NCBI GenBank assembly: GCA_963825765.1
Contig: CAWGUU010000007.1
Coordinates: 65,571-129,570 of the forward strand
Origin: CAWGUU01 sp963825765
GTDB lineage: Bacteria; Actinomycetota; Acidimicrobiia; Acidimicrobiales; AC-14
Length of the DNA stretch: 64,000 nt
Reading direction: 5' to 3'
Shown here: positions 8,553 through 17,309 of the stretch, one piece after another
Position numbering within the stretch: the first letter of the stretch is position 1
How the letters are laid out: each line of letters begins with the position of its first letter
Made by a program: the position numbers and the translations under genes
Notes under the pieces: model-generated
What the model was told of the DNA's origin: nothing
Database searches by the model: none
The model's input: the letters and a program-made list of their open reading frames with translations, nothing else

Positions 8553-8924
8553 ATGCTCGATCACCTCTCGATCCAATGTGCTGACCTGGCGGCCAGCGCG
8601 GCGTTCTACGACGCGGTCCTGGCCACGGTGGGGGGCCGTCGCATCCTCGACTTCGGCCAGGTGATCGGTTTCGGCGTCCCGCCCATGCCGGACTTCTGGA
8701 TCGGACCCAGGACGACGGGGGAGGGTTTTCGGGAGTGCCACATCGCGTTCACCGCCCCCGACCGGGCCGCGGTGATGGCGTTCTTCGAGGCCGCCGTCGG
8801 TGCGGGGGCGGAGGCGCTGCACGAGCCGAGGGTCCGGCCCGAGTATCACCCGAACTACTTCGGGGCCTTCGTCCGCGATCCCGACGGAAACAACGTCGAG
8901 GCGGTCTGCCACAGACCGGAGTAG
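8553..8924 (+). CDS. VOC-superfamily (glyoxalase-like) protein
   Basis: 123 residues starting MLDHLSIQCADLAASAAFYDAVL, the classic first beta-alpha-beta module of vicinal-oxygen-chelate proteins, and ending with FGAFVRDPDGNNVEAVCH, the typical closing metal-site strand. Candidate metal ligands are His4 and the Glu of NNVEAV. Substrate is unknown; close relatives are annotated only as VOC or glyoxalase-like. Confidence 0.85.
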   Translation: MLDHLSIQCADLAASAAFYDAVLATVGGRRILDFGQVIGFGVPPMPDFWIGPRTTGEGFRECHIAFTAPDRAAVMAFFEAAVGAGAEALHEPRVRPEYHPNYFGAFVRDPDGNNVEAVCHRPE

Positions 8925-8958
8925 CTCGGTGGCGCCTGCCGATCAGCCGGGGGAAGCT

Positions 8959-11064
8959 TCAGCCGGCCGATGGGCTCTCGGGGAAGTGGCACGCCACCGG
9001 GTGACCCTGGCCACGCTCGACCAGCTGGGGTTCCTCGGCGGCGCAGATCTCGGCCGCCTTCCAGCACCGCGTGCGGAACCGGCATCCCGACGGGGGCGCC
9101 GCCGGATCGGGAAGCTCGCCCTGGAGGATGACCCGCCGCCGGCCGCGCTCGACAGTGGGGTCAGGGACGGGCACGGCGGCCAGGAGGGCGACGGTGTAGG
9201 GATGGGCGGGCCGCTCGTAGACCTCGGCGGGGGGCCCGATCTCGACGATGCGGCCCAGGTACATCACGGCCACCCGGTGGGCGATGTGGCTGACCACCGA
9301 CAGGTCGTGGGCGATGAACAGGTAGGTGAGGCCGAGCTCGTCGCGGAGGCGTTCGAGCAGGTCGAGAACTCCCGCCTGGACGCTCACGTCGAGGGCGGAC
9401 ACCGGCTCGTCGAGCACGACCAGGTCCGGCTCGAGGGCGAGGGCGCGGGCCAGGCCGACCCTCTGGCGCTGGCCGCTGGACAGCTGGTGGGGAAAGCGAT
9501 GGGCGGCGTCCGGGCCGAGGTTGACCAGGCCCAACAGCTCCTCGACTCTTTCCCTGGACTCGTCCGCCGAACTGCCCATGACCACCAACGGCTCGGCCAC
9601 GGACGCCGACACGGTCGTGCGCGGGTCGAGCGTCGAGGCGGAGTCCTGGAAGACGATCTGCATGTGCCGCCGGAGCAGGCGCAGGTCGAGGCGCGGCAGC
9701 GACAGCACGTCCTCGCCCAGGAAGCGGATCTCTCCGGCGGTGGGCTCCACCAGCCGGAGCACGCAGCGGGCGACCGTCGACTTCCCGCATCCCGACTCGC
9801 CCACCAGGCCGAGCGTCTCGCCCCGGGCGAGGTCGAACGAGACGCCGGCCACGGCCTGGATCGACCGGCTGGAGCGGCGCAGCCCGGTGCCCGGCAGGGG
9901 GAACTCCTTGACCAGGTCGCGGACGGTGAGGATCGGCTCGTCGTCGCCTGCCGCCGTTGCCGGTGCAGCCGCCGCCTCCTCCGTCTCCCGAGGTCGCGGC
10001 GTGACCGAGATCGGGCGCGCCTCGAAGATCCGGCCGGCCAGCACGCACGCGGTCTCGACGCCGTCGACGGCGCGCAGGTCGGGCACCTCGTCGCCGCAGC
10101 CCGGCTCGACGTGGGGGCAGCGCGGCGCGAAGGCGCAGCCCCCGGGAAGGTCATACGGCGAGGGCGCGGCGCCCTCGATGGCGCCGCCCCGTCGGGCGTG
10201 GGAGCCGTCGAGCCGGGCGCAGGCGGCGAGCAGGGCACGCGTGTACGGATGCCTCGAGGCGTGGAAGACCCGGTCGGCGGGGCCGCGCTCCACCACCCGC
10301 CCCGCGTACATCACCGCCACCTCGTCGGCCAGGCCGGCCACGACGCCCAGGTCGTGGCTGATGAGCACCATGGCCATCCCCCGTTCGGCGCACACCGTCC
10401 GGAGGAGCTCGAGCAGCTGAGCCTGCACCGTGACGTCCAGGGCGGTCGTCGGCTCGTCCGCGATCAGCACGTCGGGATCGTTGGCTATGGCCATGGCGAT
10501 CATGGCCCTCTGGCACATGCCCCCGGACAGCTCGTGCGGGAAGGCCCGGGCGGAACGGGCGGGCTGGGCCATTCCGACGAGCTCCAGCAGCTCCTCCGCC
10601 CTCCGGGCCGCCGCCTTGCGGTCCACCGCCGGATCGTGCAGCCGGATCCCCTCGGCGACCTGGTAGCCGACCGGGAGCGCCGGGTTGAGCGAGCTGACAG
10701 CGTCCTCGAAGATCATTCCGATCTTGGCGCCCCGGAAGCCCCGCAGCTCCCGGGGCGGGATGCCCAGCAGCTCGGTCCCGCGGTGGCGGACAGAACCGGT
10801 CGCGACGGCCGTCGCCGGCAACAGTCCGAGGACCGACAAGGCGGTGAGGCTCTTTCCCGAGCCGGACTCCCCGACGATGCCCAGGACCCGGCCCTTCGCC
10901 ACGCTGAGCGTGACGCCGCGTACCGCGCGCGCCACGCCGTCCGCCGTGTGCAACTCGATGTGCAGGTCCTCGATCTCGAGGACCGGGCCATCGACCTCGG
11001 GCGTCAGGCCACGAACCAGTCGGTGTCGACCACCACGGCATCGGTCGGGCCGCTCACCCGGCAC
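8959..11064 (-). CDS. Fused double ATPase of an oligopeptide ABC importer (DppD–DppF type)
   Basis: 701 residues with two complete ABC cassettes. Cassette 1 has Walker A GESGSGKS (about 65–72), signature ELSGGM and Walker B VLIADEPTTALD; its end carries the Cys-rich CAFAPRCPHVEPGC motif of oligopeptide ATPases. Cassette 2 has GESGCGKS, LSSGQRQR and LVVLDEPVSALD and ends in a similar Cys motif (CRFRTRCWKAAEIC). It energises peptide import. GTG 11064 is the only in-frame start before the first strand and overlaps the upstream 159-aa gene by 61 bases. The matching binding protein and permeases are on the other strand at 15.7–19.2 kb behind the CHAT gene. Confidence 0.92.
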   Translation of the reverse strand: MPGERPDRCRGGRHRLVRGLTPEVDGPVLEIEDLHIELHTADGVARAVRGVTLSVAKGRVLGIVGESGSGKSLTALSVLGLLPATAVATGSVRHRGTELLGIPPRELRGFRGAKIGMIFEDAVSSLNPALPVGYQVAEGIRLHDPAVDRKAAARRAEELLELVGMAQPARSARAFPHELSGGMCQRAMIAMAIANDPDVLIADEPTTALDVTVQAQLLELLRTVCAERGMAMVLISHDLGVVAGLADEVAVMYAGRVVERGPADRVFHASRHPYTRALLAACARLDGSHARRGGAIEGAAPSPYDLPGGCAFAPRCPHVEPGCGDEVPDLRAVDGVETACVLAGRIFEARPISVTPRPRETEEAAAAPATAAGDDEPILTVRDLVKEFPLPGTGLRRSSRSIQAVAGVSFDLARGETLGLVGESGCGKSTVARCVLRLVEPTAGEIRFLGEDVLSLPRLDLRLLRRHMQIVFQDSASTLDPRTTVSASVAEPLVVMGSSADESRERVEELLGLVNLGPDAAHRFPHQLSSGQRQRVGLARALALEPDLVVLDEPVSALDVSVQAGVLDLLERLRDELGLTYLFIAHDLSVVSHIAHRVAVMYLGRIVEIGPPAEVYERPAHPYTVALLAAVPVPDPTVERGRRRVILQGELPDPAAPPSGCRFRTRCWKAAEICAAEEPQLVERGQGHPVACHFPESPSAG

Positions 11065-11483
11065 CGAATGCTCACCGGGCCCGGCTCGATGTCGGTCGTG
11101 ACGAACCGGCCGAGGTCGTCGACGTCGGCGGCCAGCACACCACCCCGATGGCGGACCTCGACGCGGCCGGACTGGGCCGGTACGAGCTGGCCCACGAGGC
11201 GACGGCGGGCCCCGACGGCCACTGCCTCCAGCTCCACGGTGACGTCAGCCGCCTCGAAGGTGAGAAGGCGGGAGGCGGGGGCGCCACGCACGAGGGCCAT
11301 CCGGTCGGTGTCGACGACGGAGTCGTAGGTGAGCGCGGCGAGCTCGGCGTCGAGGTCGCGCATGATGAACCCGGCCTCGGCGGCGGCCAGGAGCTCGGGT
11401 GGGACGGGGTCGACGTGCGACACCACGTCCCGCAGCTCGGCGAGGAGATCGGCATCCTCGTCGTCCATTGCGAATCCGGTCAT
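11004..11483 (-). CDS. 159-aa protein of unknown function in the CHAT/subtilase cluster
   Basis: ATG 11483 has an excellent ribosome site (GAGGAGG, five bases upstream). The N-terminal half is acidic and helical (DDEDADLLAELRDVVSHV, then a segment with MRDLDAELAAL); the C-terminal half is beta-rich and ends GPVSIRCRVSG, giving a possible small sandwich domain. It has no signal peptide or membrane helix. It lies between the Cys-subtilase and the peptide-transporter ATPase and overlaps the latter by 61 bases. I know no function; as the only non-enzymatic partner it could be a substrate, sensor or inhibitor of the neighbouring proteases. Confidence 0.75.
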   Translation of the reverse strand: MTGFAMDDEDADLLAELRDVVSHVDPVPPELLAAAEAGFIMRDLDAELAALTYDSVVDTDRMALVRGAPASRLLTFEAADVTVELEAVAVGARRRLVGQLVPAQSGRVEVRHRGGVLAADVDDLGRFVTTDIEPGPVSIRCRVSGPTDAVVVDTDWFVA

Positions 11484-11610
11484 ACGGACCTCCTCTTCAT
11501 GTGAGGGAGAACCTTCAGATTCGCCGCTGATACCACCGATTTGGCGGCGGAGACGTTTGGCTCCGTCGGTACGGAACCCATCGCAGGGCTCTGACCCCGA
11601 ACGTACCCCC

Positions 11611-11635
11611 GGCCGGCTCGGCTTTCGAGCCGGCC
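11611..11635. terminator. GC-rich perfect hairpin between the subtilase and the 159-aa gene
   Basis: GGCCGGCTCG and CGAGCCGGCC form a perfect 10-bp stem around a 5-base loop (11621–11625). No U-tract follows, which is common for actinobacterial terminators. It could terminate or attenuate transcription leaving the subtilase gene before the 159-aa gene. Confidence 0.5.
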
Positions 11636-11679
11636 GGCCAGGGGTGTGACGAGTACGCCGCGAGGCGCGTCGCCGACGA

Positions 11680-12951
11680 TCAGGACCAGCTCGGCGCGTA
11701 CACCGGCACGCCGATGTCGTAGTCGTCGTCGCGGAGTCGCTTCTTGCCGCCGAGAAGCTTGAAGGCAGCCTCGGCGCCGTTGACGCCGTCCCGCTCCATG
11801 ATGTCGGCGATCGCCCCGGCGACCCGTGCCGCCGCGAAGCAAGTTCCGCTCCAATAGGCACGACCGGCGAACGTCATGTCCACGATCTCCCCGTCGGCCG
11901 GGCCGGTCGGGTCCGTGCTCCCGTGGATCTTCACCTTGGTCTTCCCGGAGAGGAACGTGCTCCTCGCCTTGACGCCCGGAGCACAGGCGTCCACCCAGGC
12001 CCCGTAGTTGCTGAAGGGCGCCTTGGCCGGTTCGGAGCCGTAGGCGGCGACGCCGATCACGCCTTTCAGCGCGGCAGGGTACTCGGGCTCCTCCATGCCG
12101 GCGTTCCCGGCCGGTGCCACACACTGCACCCAGGGCCTCGCCGCCCACAGGTCGGCGAGCGCCTCCTCGGTGGCGGGAAGGCCGATGTTGGCGTAGGTGC
12201 GTCCCGCCGCCGAGATGAGCAGGACGTCGATGTCGTCCGGCAGCCGGCGGATGGCGTCGGCGATCTCCGTATCGGTCGTCCGGCCCCCGCCGTTCAGGAT
12301 CTTCTCCATAACGACTGTCGCCCAGGGCGCGTGCTGAAGGACGAGCCCGGCGACGAAGGTTCCGTGGCCGTCGTAGTCGGCCAACTGGACTGGGATGGGA
12401 GGCTGGTTCTCGGGGTTGGTGCTCGTCACACCCTGACCCGTGACCCGTTCGACCCTCCCGTCGAGCCAACCGTGCTTGTAGAACTCGCCGTTGTCGAGCA
12501 CCGCCACCCGCGTCGACGTCGCCCGGCGCGGCGGCGGCGCAGCCAGGTCGTCGGCCGCCGGGGCAGGCGAGCTGCCGGTTCCCCTGATGCTGCCGTGCGA
12601 GCTGCCGACGAGCACGTGGTTGGGGCTGACGCGGAACATCTGCTTGTCCGTCTTCTCGTACGGTGGTAGTCGCGATGCCGAGCGCTCGTCCGCCCGCAGC
12701 CGGGTCACGAGCTCGCTGACGGGGATGCGGTCGTCGCCGAGGCGCATGCGGACCCAGCGTGCGCTGTGGTCGACGCGCTGCACCTCCATGCCCCACTCAC
12801 CGAGCAGGTACTCGACCTCTTCGCTGTCCTCGACGGCGACCAGCAGCTCGCGCTTCTTGTAGAGATAGCTGCCGCCGTCGATGTGCTTCGACCAGCCGAC
12901 GTCCTTCCCGTATATCTCGCCGCCCGGTGCAGATCCCGTCACGTCCGACAT
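11680..12951 (-). CDS. Subtilisin-like (S8) peptidase with Cys in place of the catalytic Ser
   Basis: 423 residues, ATG 12951 after a GGGGG site. There is no signal peptide, so it is probably cytoplasmic. Residues about 20–145 form an N-terminal region of unknown fold and a Pro/Ala linker. The protease domain has Asp153 (VAVLDNGEF), His196 (DGHGTFVAG) and oxyanion Asn283 (APAGNAG). The nucleophile motif reads WSGTCFAAARVAG: Cys371 (codon 11841–11839, TGC) replaces the Ser of the usual GTS motif. The Pro of the usual GTSxAxP is also Ala. It faces the CHAT gene across a 97-base divergent promoter. It may be a thiol subtilase, or catalytically altered and acting as a binding protein. Confidence 0.88.
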   Translation of the reverse strand: MSDVTGSAPGGEIYGKDVGWSKHIDGGSYLYKKRELLVAVEDSEEVEYLLGEWGMEVQRVDHSARWVRMRLGDDRIPVSELVTRLRADERSASRLPPYEKTDKQMFRVSPNHVLVGSSHGSIRGTGSSPAPAADDLAAPPPRRATSTRVAVLDNGEFYKHGWLDGRVERVTGQGVTSTNPENQPPIPVQLADYDGHGTFVAGLVLQHAPWATVVMEKILNGGGRTTDTEIADAIRRLPDDIDVLLISAAGRTYANIGLPATEEALADLWAARPWVQCVAPAGNAGMEEPEYPAALKGVIGVAAYGSEPAKAPFSNYGAWVDACAPGVKARSTFLSGKTKVKIHGSTDPTGPADGEIVDMTFAGRAYWSGTCFAAARVAGAIADIMERDGVNGAEAAFKLLGGKKRLRDDDYDIGVPVYAPSWS

Positions 12952-13048
12952 CACGCCCCCTTGTACATCGCTTGCTAGGACGATGCGGGTCGAGGTCTCC
13001 CTGATACAAAATTTCCGGAGAAACATCTGCACTCGCAGGAGTAGCTTC
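12952..13048. promoter_or_regulatory. Divergent promoter region between the subtilase and CHAT genes
   Basis: 97 bases separate the two starts. The stretch is less GC-rich than its surroundings (GATACAAAATTTCC near 13002–13015) and ends with AGGAG (13037–13041) placed seven bases before the CHAT GTG. A shared regulatory region is inferred from the geometry; no operator palindrome stands out. Confidence 0.45.
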
Positions 13049-15640
13049 GTGACCACGAATCGCACGGCGGCCCGAGCGGGCGACACAGCGCAGGCACCAG
13101 TCCCCCTTCGGGAGGGGCCGGCCGAGGCGTCGGAGAGGGAGCGACACCTGGCCGAGGCGGCGTGCGACCGGCGCGAGCTCGCTCTGGCGCTTCGCCATCT
13201 CCGGCGCGCGGTTCGTATCGCCGACGATGCCGGGCTGGCGAGCCACGCCGGCCGAGCCCGAACGCTTCTGGCCGGCGTGCTCGCCGCACGCGGCGACTTC
13301 GCCGGAGCCGACCGGGAGGCCGGCAAAGCGGCCGCCGTGCTCGAAGGCGTCGACCTGGCGCGACTGATCTCCCAGCGGGCCTACGTCGACTACACGAGAG
13401 GGCGCCTGACCGAAGCGCTCGCCGGGCTGCATCGGGCTCTGCCCGCTCTGCGCCGGGCCAAGGACAGGGCCTACGAGGCCAGCGCGCTGACAAACCGCGG
13501 CCTGGTGCAGGCCCACCAGGGCGCGTTCTCCGCGGCGAAGGCGGACCTGATTCTCTCGGGAGTGCTCTTCCGGTCGCTCGATGACCACCGCAGCGCGGCC
13601 GACGTCCAGCTCAACCTGGGCTGGCTGGCCGCGCGGCGGGGCGACATACCCGAGGCGTTGGCCTGGTTCGACGACGCCGACGAGTACTTCCGGCGGGAAG
13701 GCGTCGTCGAACCCGCCGCCCTGTTCGACCGGTGCGAGGCCCTGCTGGCGGCGCGGCTGGCCACCGAGGCCCGCCGCACCGCAGCCGAGGCGGTGGAGCG
13801 CCTCTCCCGGGAGGGCATGGCCTCGCTCGTCGCCGAGGCGCAGCTCCGGCTCTCCGAGGCCGCGCTCCTCGAGGGCGACGTCGCCGCCGCCGCCACTGCC
13901 GCGGCCGAAGCGCTGCGAGCCTTCAGCCGGCAGCGACGTCCGAGCTTCGCGGCGCTGGCTCGATACGCCGGGCTGCGCGCCGCCTGGATGGGCGGCGACC
14001 GCTCGAGGGTCCTGGTCGGCGTGGGCCGGCGTGCGGCCAACGCGCTGGCCGACACCGGATGGGCGGTGGCCGCCCTCGACGCCCGACTCATCGTCGCCCA
14101 GGTGGCACTTTCGACCGGCCAGGTCGAGATCGCCCGCGAGGAGCTGGCCCGAGGCCGGTCCGCCCGCCGCCGGGGCACCGCCCACCTTCGGTCCCGCCTG
14201 TGGCACGGTGAGGCGCTCCTGCGCATGGCCGACGGCGACCGGCCTGGGGCGGACCGGGCGCTCCGGGCGGGGATGAGGGTCATCGACACCCATCGTGCCG
14301 CCCTGGGCGCCACCGAGCTGCGGGTGTACGCGTCGGCCCACGCCGCCGACCTGGCCTGCCTCGGCCTGCGCCTGGCCATCGATGACGGCAGCGCCGAGCG
14401 GACATTTGCCTGGGCGGAGCGCTGGCGGGCCGGATCGCTGCACCTCCGGCCGGTCCGGCCCCCCTCCGACGCCGACCTCGACCGTGACCTGGCCGAGCTC
14501 CGGCGTCTGTCGTGCGAACTGGCCGAGGCTGCCGCCGGAGGGCGCGACACCACTCGCCTGCTGGCCAGGCAGGCGGCATTGGAAGAGGCCGTGCGCCGCC
14601 GGGCCCGGCATGCCACCGGCGAACCGCTCTACCGCTCACTCCCGCTTCCTACGCCGGACGTGTTCCGCGTCGCTCTCGGCCCCCGCGCACTCGTTGAGCT
14701 GGTCGAGAGCGGCGGCCTGCTGCATGCCGTCGTCATCGCCGGCGGACGGCCCCGGCTGCACGCCCTCGGCCCCATCGCGCCAGTCGAGGCCGAGCTGAGC
14801 GGGCTCCGTTTCGCCCTTCGCCGTATGGCCATGGGCCACCGTTCGGCCGCGTCGCGGCAGGCGACGCACGGAAGCATGACTCACGCCGCCCGGACCCTCG
14901 ACCGCCTCCTGCTCGAGCCACTCGAGGCGGAGATCGGCGACCGCGATCTGGTGATCGTGCCCACCGGCGCCCTCCACGCCGTCCCGTGGTCGCTCCTGCC
15001 GTCGTGCACCGGCCGGGCCGTGTCCGTGGCGCCTTCGGCCGCCCTCTGGCACCGAGCCCGACGGGCCGGGATCGAGCCGGCCACGGGTGCGAGCGTCGTC
15101 CTCGTAGCCGGCCCGGGGCTGCCCGGCGCCGAGGCCGAGGTTTCCGATCTTCGGTCCAGCTATCCTGCCGCTCGTTGGCTGGGGGACGATACGGCGACGG
15201 TGGAGGCGGTCATGGCGGCGCTCGACGGAGCCGACCTCGCCCACGTGGCCGCGCACGGGCGGTTCCGCAGTGACAACGCGCTGTTCTCGTGCCTGGAGCT
15301 CGTCGACGGCCCTCTCACCGTGTACGACCTCGAGACCCTCGGTGTGGCCCCCAAGGTCCTGGTGCTGTCGGCGTGCGACTCGGGGTTGTCCGACGTCCAT
15401 CCCGGCGACGAGCTGATGGGACTGGCCGCGGCCCTGTTCACCCTGGGCGCCCGCTGCCTGATCGCCACGGTCCTCCCGGTGGCCGATACGGTCGCCCGAT
15501 CCCTGATGGTCGCTCTTCACGACGGGCTGCGCTCGGGTCGCTCGCCGGCCACCGCTCTCGCCCGTGCCCAGACCGAAGTGATGGCCGACGAGGGAGCCGT
15601 CGCCGCCTCGGCCAGCTTTGTGTGCTTCGGTGCCGGGTGA
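13049..15640 (+). CDS. TPR–CHAT (caspase-fold) protease
   Basis: 863 residues from GTG 13049, with AGGAG seven bases upstream. Residues about 25–520 are Ala/Leu/Arg-rich helical hairpins (for example HLAEAACDRRELALALRHL, LVQAHQGAFSAAKADLIL) typical of tetratricopeptide repeats. Residues about 570–863 are a CHAT domain: His736 in HVAAHGRF and Cys776 in VLSACDSG form the caspase-type dyad, with the conserved LMGLAAALFTLGAR helix after it. CHAT domains are clan CD proteases used in bacterial death and defence pathways and in proteolytic signalling. The oligopeptide-importer genes follow directly (19-base gap) and the Cys-subtilase is divergent, suggesting a proteolytic relay. Confidence 0.92.
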   Translation: MTTNRTAARAGDTAQAPVPLREGPAEASERERHLAEAACDRRELALALRHLRRAVRIADDAGLASHAGRARTLLAGVLAARGDFAGADREAGKAAAVLEGVDLARLISQRAYVDYTRGRLTEALAGLHRALPALRRAKDRAYEASALTNRGLVQAHQGAFSAAKADLILSGVLFRSLDDHRSAADVQLNLGWLAARRGDIPEALAWFDDADEYFRREGVVEPAALFDRCEALLAARLATEARRTAAEAVERLSREGMASLVAEAQLRLSEAALLEGDVAAAATAAAEALRAFSRQRRPSFAALARYAGLRAAWMGGDRSRVLVGVGRRAANALADTGWAVAALDARLIVAQVALSTGQVEIAREELARGRSARRRGTAHLRSRLWHGEALLRMADGDRPGADRALRAGMRVIDTHRAALGATELRVYASAHAADLACLGLRLAIDDGSAERTFAWAERWRAGSLHLRPVRPPSDADLDRDLAELRRLSCELAEAAAGGRDTTRLLARQAALEEAVRRRARHATGEPLYRSLPLPTPDVFRVALGPRALVELVESGGLLHAVVIAGGRPRLHALGPIAPVEAELSGLRFALRRMAMGHRSAASRQATHGSMTHAARTLDRLLLEPLEAEIGDRDLVIVPTGALHAVPWSLLPSCTGRAVSVAPSAALWHRARRAGIEPATGASVVLVAGPGLPGAEAEVSDLRSSYPAARWLGDDTATVEAVMAALDGADLAHVAAHGRFRSDNALFSCLELVDGPLTVYDLETLGVAPKVLVLSACDSGLSDVHPGDELMGLAAALFTLGARCLIATVLPVADTVARSLMVALHDGLRSGRSPATALARAQTEVMADEGAVAASASFVCFGAG

Positions 15641-15659
15641 CCCCCGTGCGCAAGGCGGC

Positions 15660-17295
15660 ATGAGCGTCAGAGGCCGTCATCCGGCAAGCCTGCGGTGGCG
15701 CGCCGTGGTGGTGCTCCTCGTCTGGGCCCTGGCCGCCACCGCGTGCTCCTCGACGGACGACGCTGGCGGTGCCGGGACGATCGTCTACGCCGCGGCCGAG
15801 GAGCCGGCCGGTTTCAACTACAACAAGGCCGAGAACGAGACGTTCACGGCGCGGGACCTGGCCGAGAACCTGTACTTCTACGCCTCCAAGGCCGACCCTG
15901 GCTACCGGATCACGTTCCCAGGACTGGCCGGTCAGCCCACGCTGGTTTCGAAGGAGCCACAGGTCGTCGAGTGGCGGATCAGGGACGAGGCGGTCTGGAG
16001 CGACGGAACGGCGGTGACGTCCGAGGATCTGCGCTATTTCAGGGAGCAGTTGATCGACAAGGACAACCTCGGCTCCGAGCACGATGGCTACGACCTCATG
16101 AGCGATGTCGCCGCCGTCGACGACAAGACCATCCGAGTCACGTTCTCGCCGAAGCCGTACACCGACTACGAGATGCTGTGGAACGCGGTGCCGCAGGCTG
16201 CGCACCTCAAGGCCCAACCCGGCGGCTTCAACACCGGGCTCGACGAGTCGCCCGGCCCGTCGGCCGGGACCCTTCCAGTTCAAGGAGTGGAAGAAGGGCG
16301 AGAGCATCACCCTGGTCCGCAATCCCCGGTGGTGGGGCCAGCCGCAGCCGGCCCTGCGATCGATCGTGTTCCGGTTCATCCCCGAATCCGGCGCCCAGAT
16401 CAACGCCTTGGCCAACGGGGAGGTCGACATGATCGCGCCCGAGCCGGACGTCGACGTCGTCCGGCAGCTGGCGGACGTGGCCGCGACGGGTGCCGCCGCC
16501 CACACGCTGGCGTTCGGCCCAAGCTGGGACCTCTTCACGTTCAACCTGCGCAATCCCATCCTGGCCGACGTGCGCGTGCGGCGGGCCATCGCCCACGCCG
16601 TCGACCGCGACCGGATCGTCGACACGGTGCTGAAGCCCATCACGACCGACGGCAAGCGCCTCGACAACTCGGTGTACATGAACAACCATCCCGCCTACGA
16701 GGCACACGGCGCCCAGTACGCAAGGCCCGATCCTGACGCGGCGCGCCGGCTGCTCGACGAAGCGGGATGGGTCATCGGGCAGGGCGGGGTCCGAGAGAAG
16801 GATGGCAACCGGCTCTCGATGCGGATCACCGCTCCCGCCGGCTTGGCCCGGTACGAAGAGACGGCGGATCTGGCCATCGCCCAGCTTCGGGAGGTCGGGA
16901 TCGAGCTGCGGTCCGACGACTGCGACCTGGGCTGCCTGGCGGAGCGGGCCTACCAGGGCGATTTCGACGTCCTTGCCTCCGGGTGGGGCGGCAACATGGC
17001 GGCCGTCAGCCTGATCAAGAACATCTTCTCGACGGGCGGTGAGCAGAACTTCGGCAAGTTCAGCAGCCCTGCGTTCGACGCCCTCATTGAGCAGGCCCTC
17101 ACCGTCCCGGACGCCAGCCAGCAGGCCGCCATCGCCAACCGGGCCGACGAGGCGCTGTGGGACGAGCTGCCTGCGCTCCCGCTGTACCAGGCGCCCACGC
17201 TGCTGGCGGTGAGCTCGAGGTTCGTCGGCATCGCCGACAACCCCAACGGCGACGGGGTCTTCTGGAACTCCCACACCTGGACCGAGCGAGGCTGA
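15660..17295 (+). CDS. Peptide ABC transporter substrate-binding lipoprotein (SBP_bac_5), frameshifted near 16269
   Basis: ATG 15660 starts a signal sequence with a lipobox-like end (WALAATAC), then the family 5 binding-protein pattern: EEPAGFNYNKAENETFTARDL, VWSDGTAVTSEDL. The frame is broken near 16269: the first frame reads SPGPSAGT and drifts, while the +1 frame continues PFQFKEWKKGESITLVRNPRWWG to TGA 17293–17295. Deleting one base at 16269 restores a single protein of about 544 residues, the usual length. Either the assembly has an inserted A or the gene is a recent pseudogene. It would deliver peptides to the two permeases immediately downstream. Confidence 0.85.
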
Positions 17296-17309
17296 CAACG
17301 AGCAGCCCG

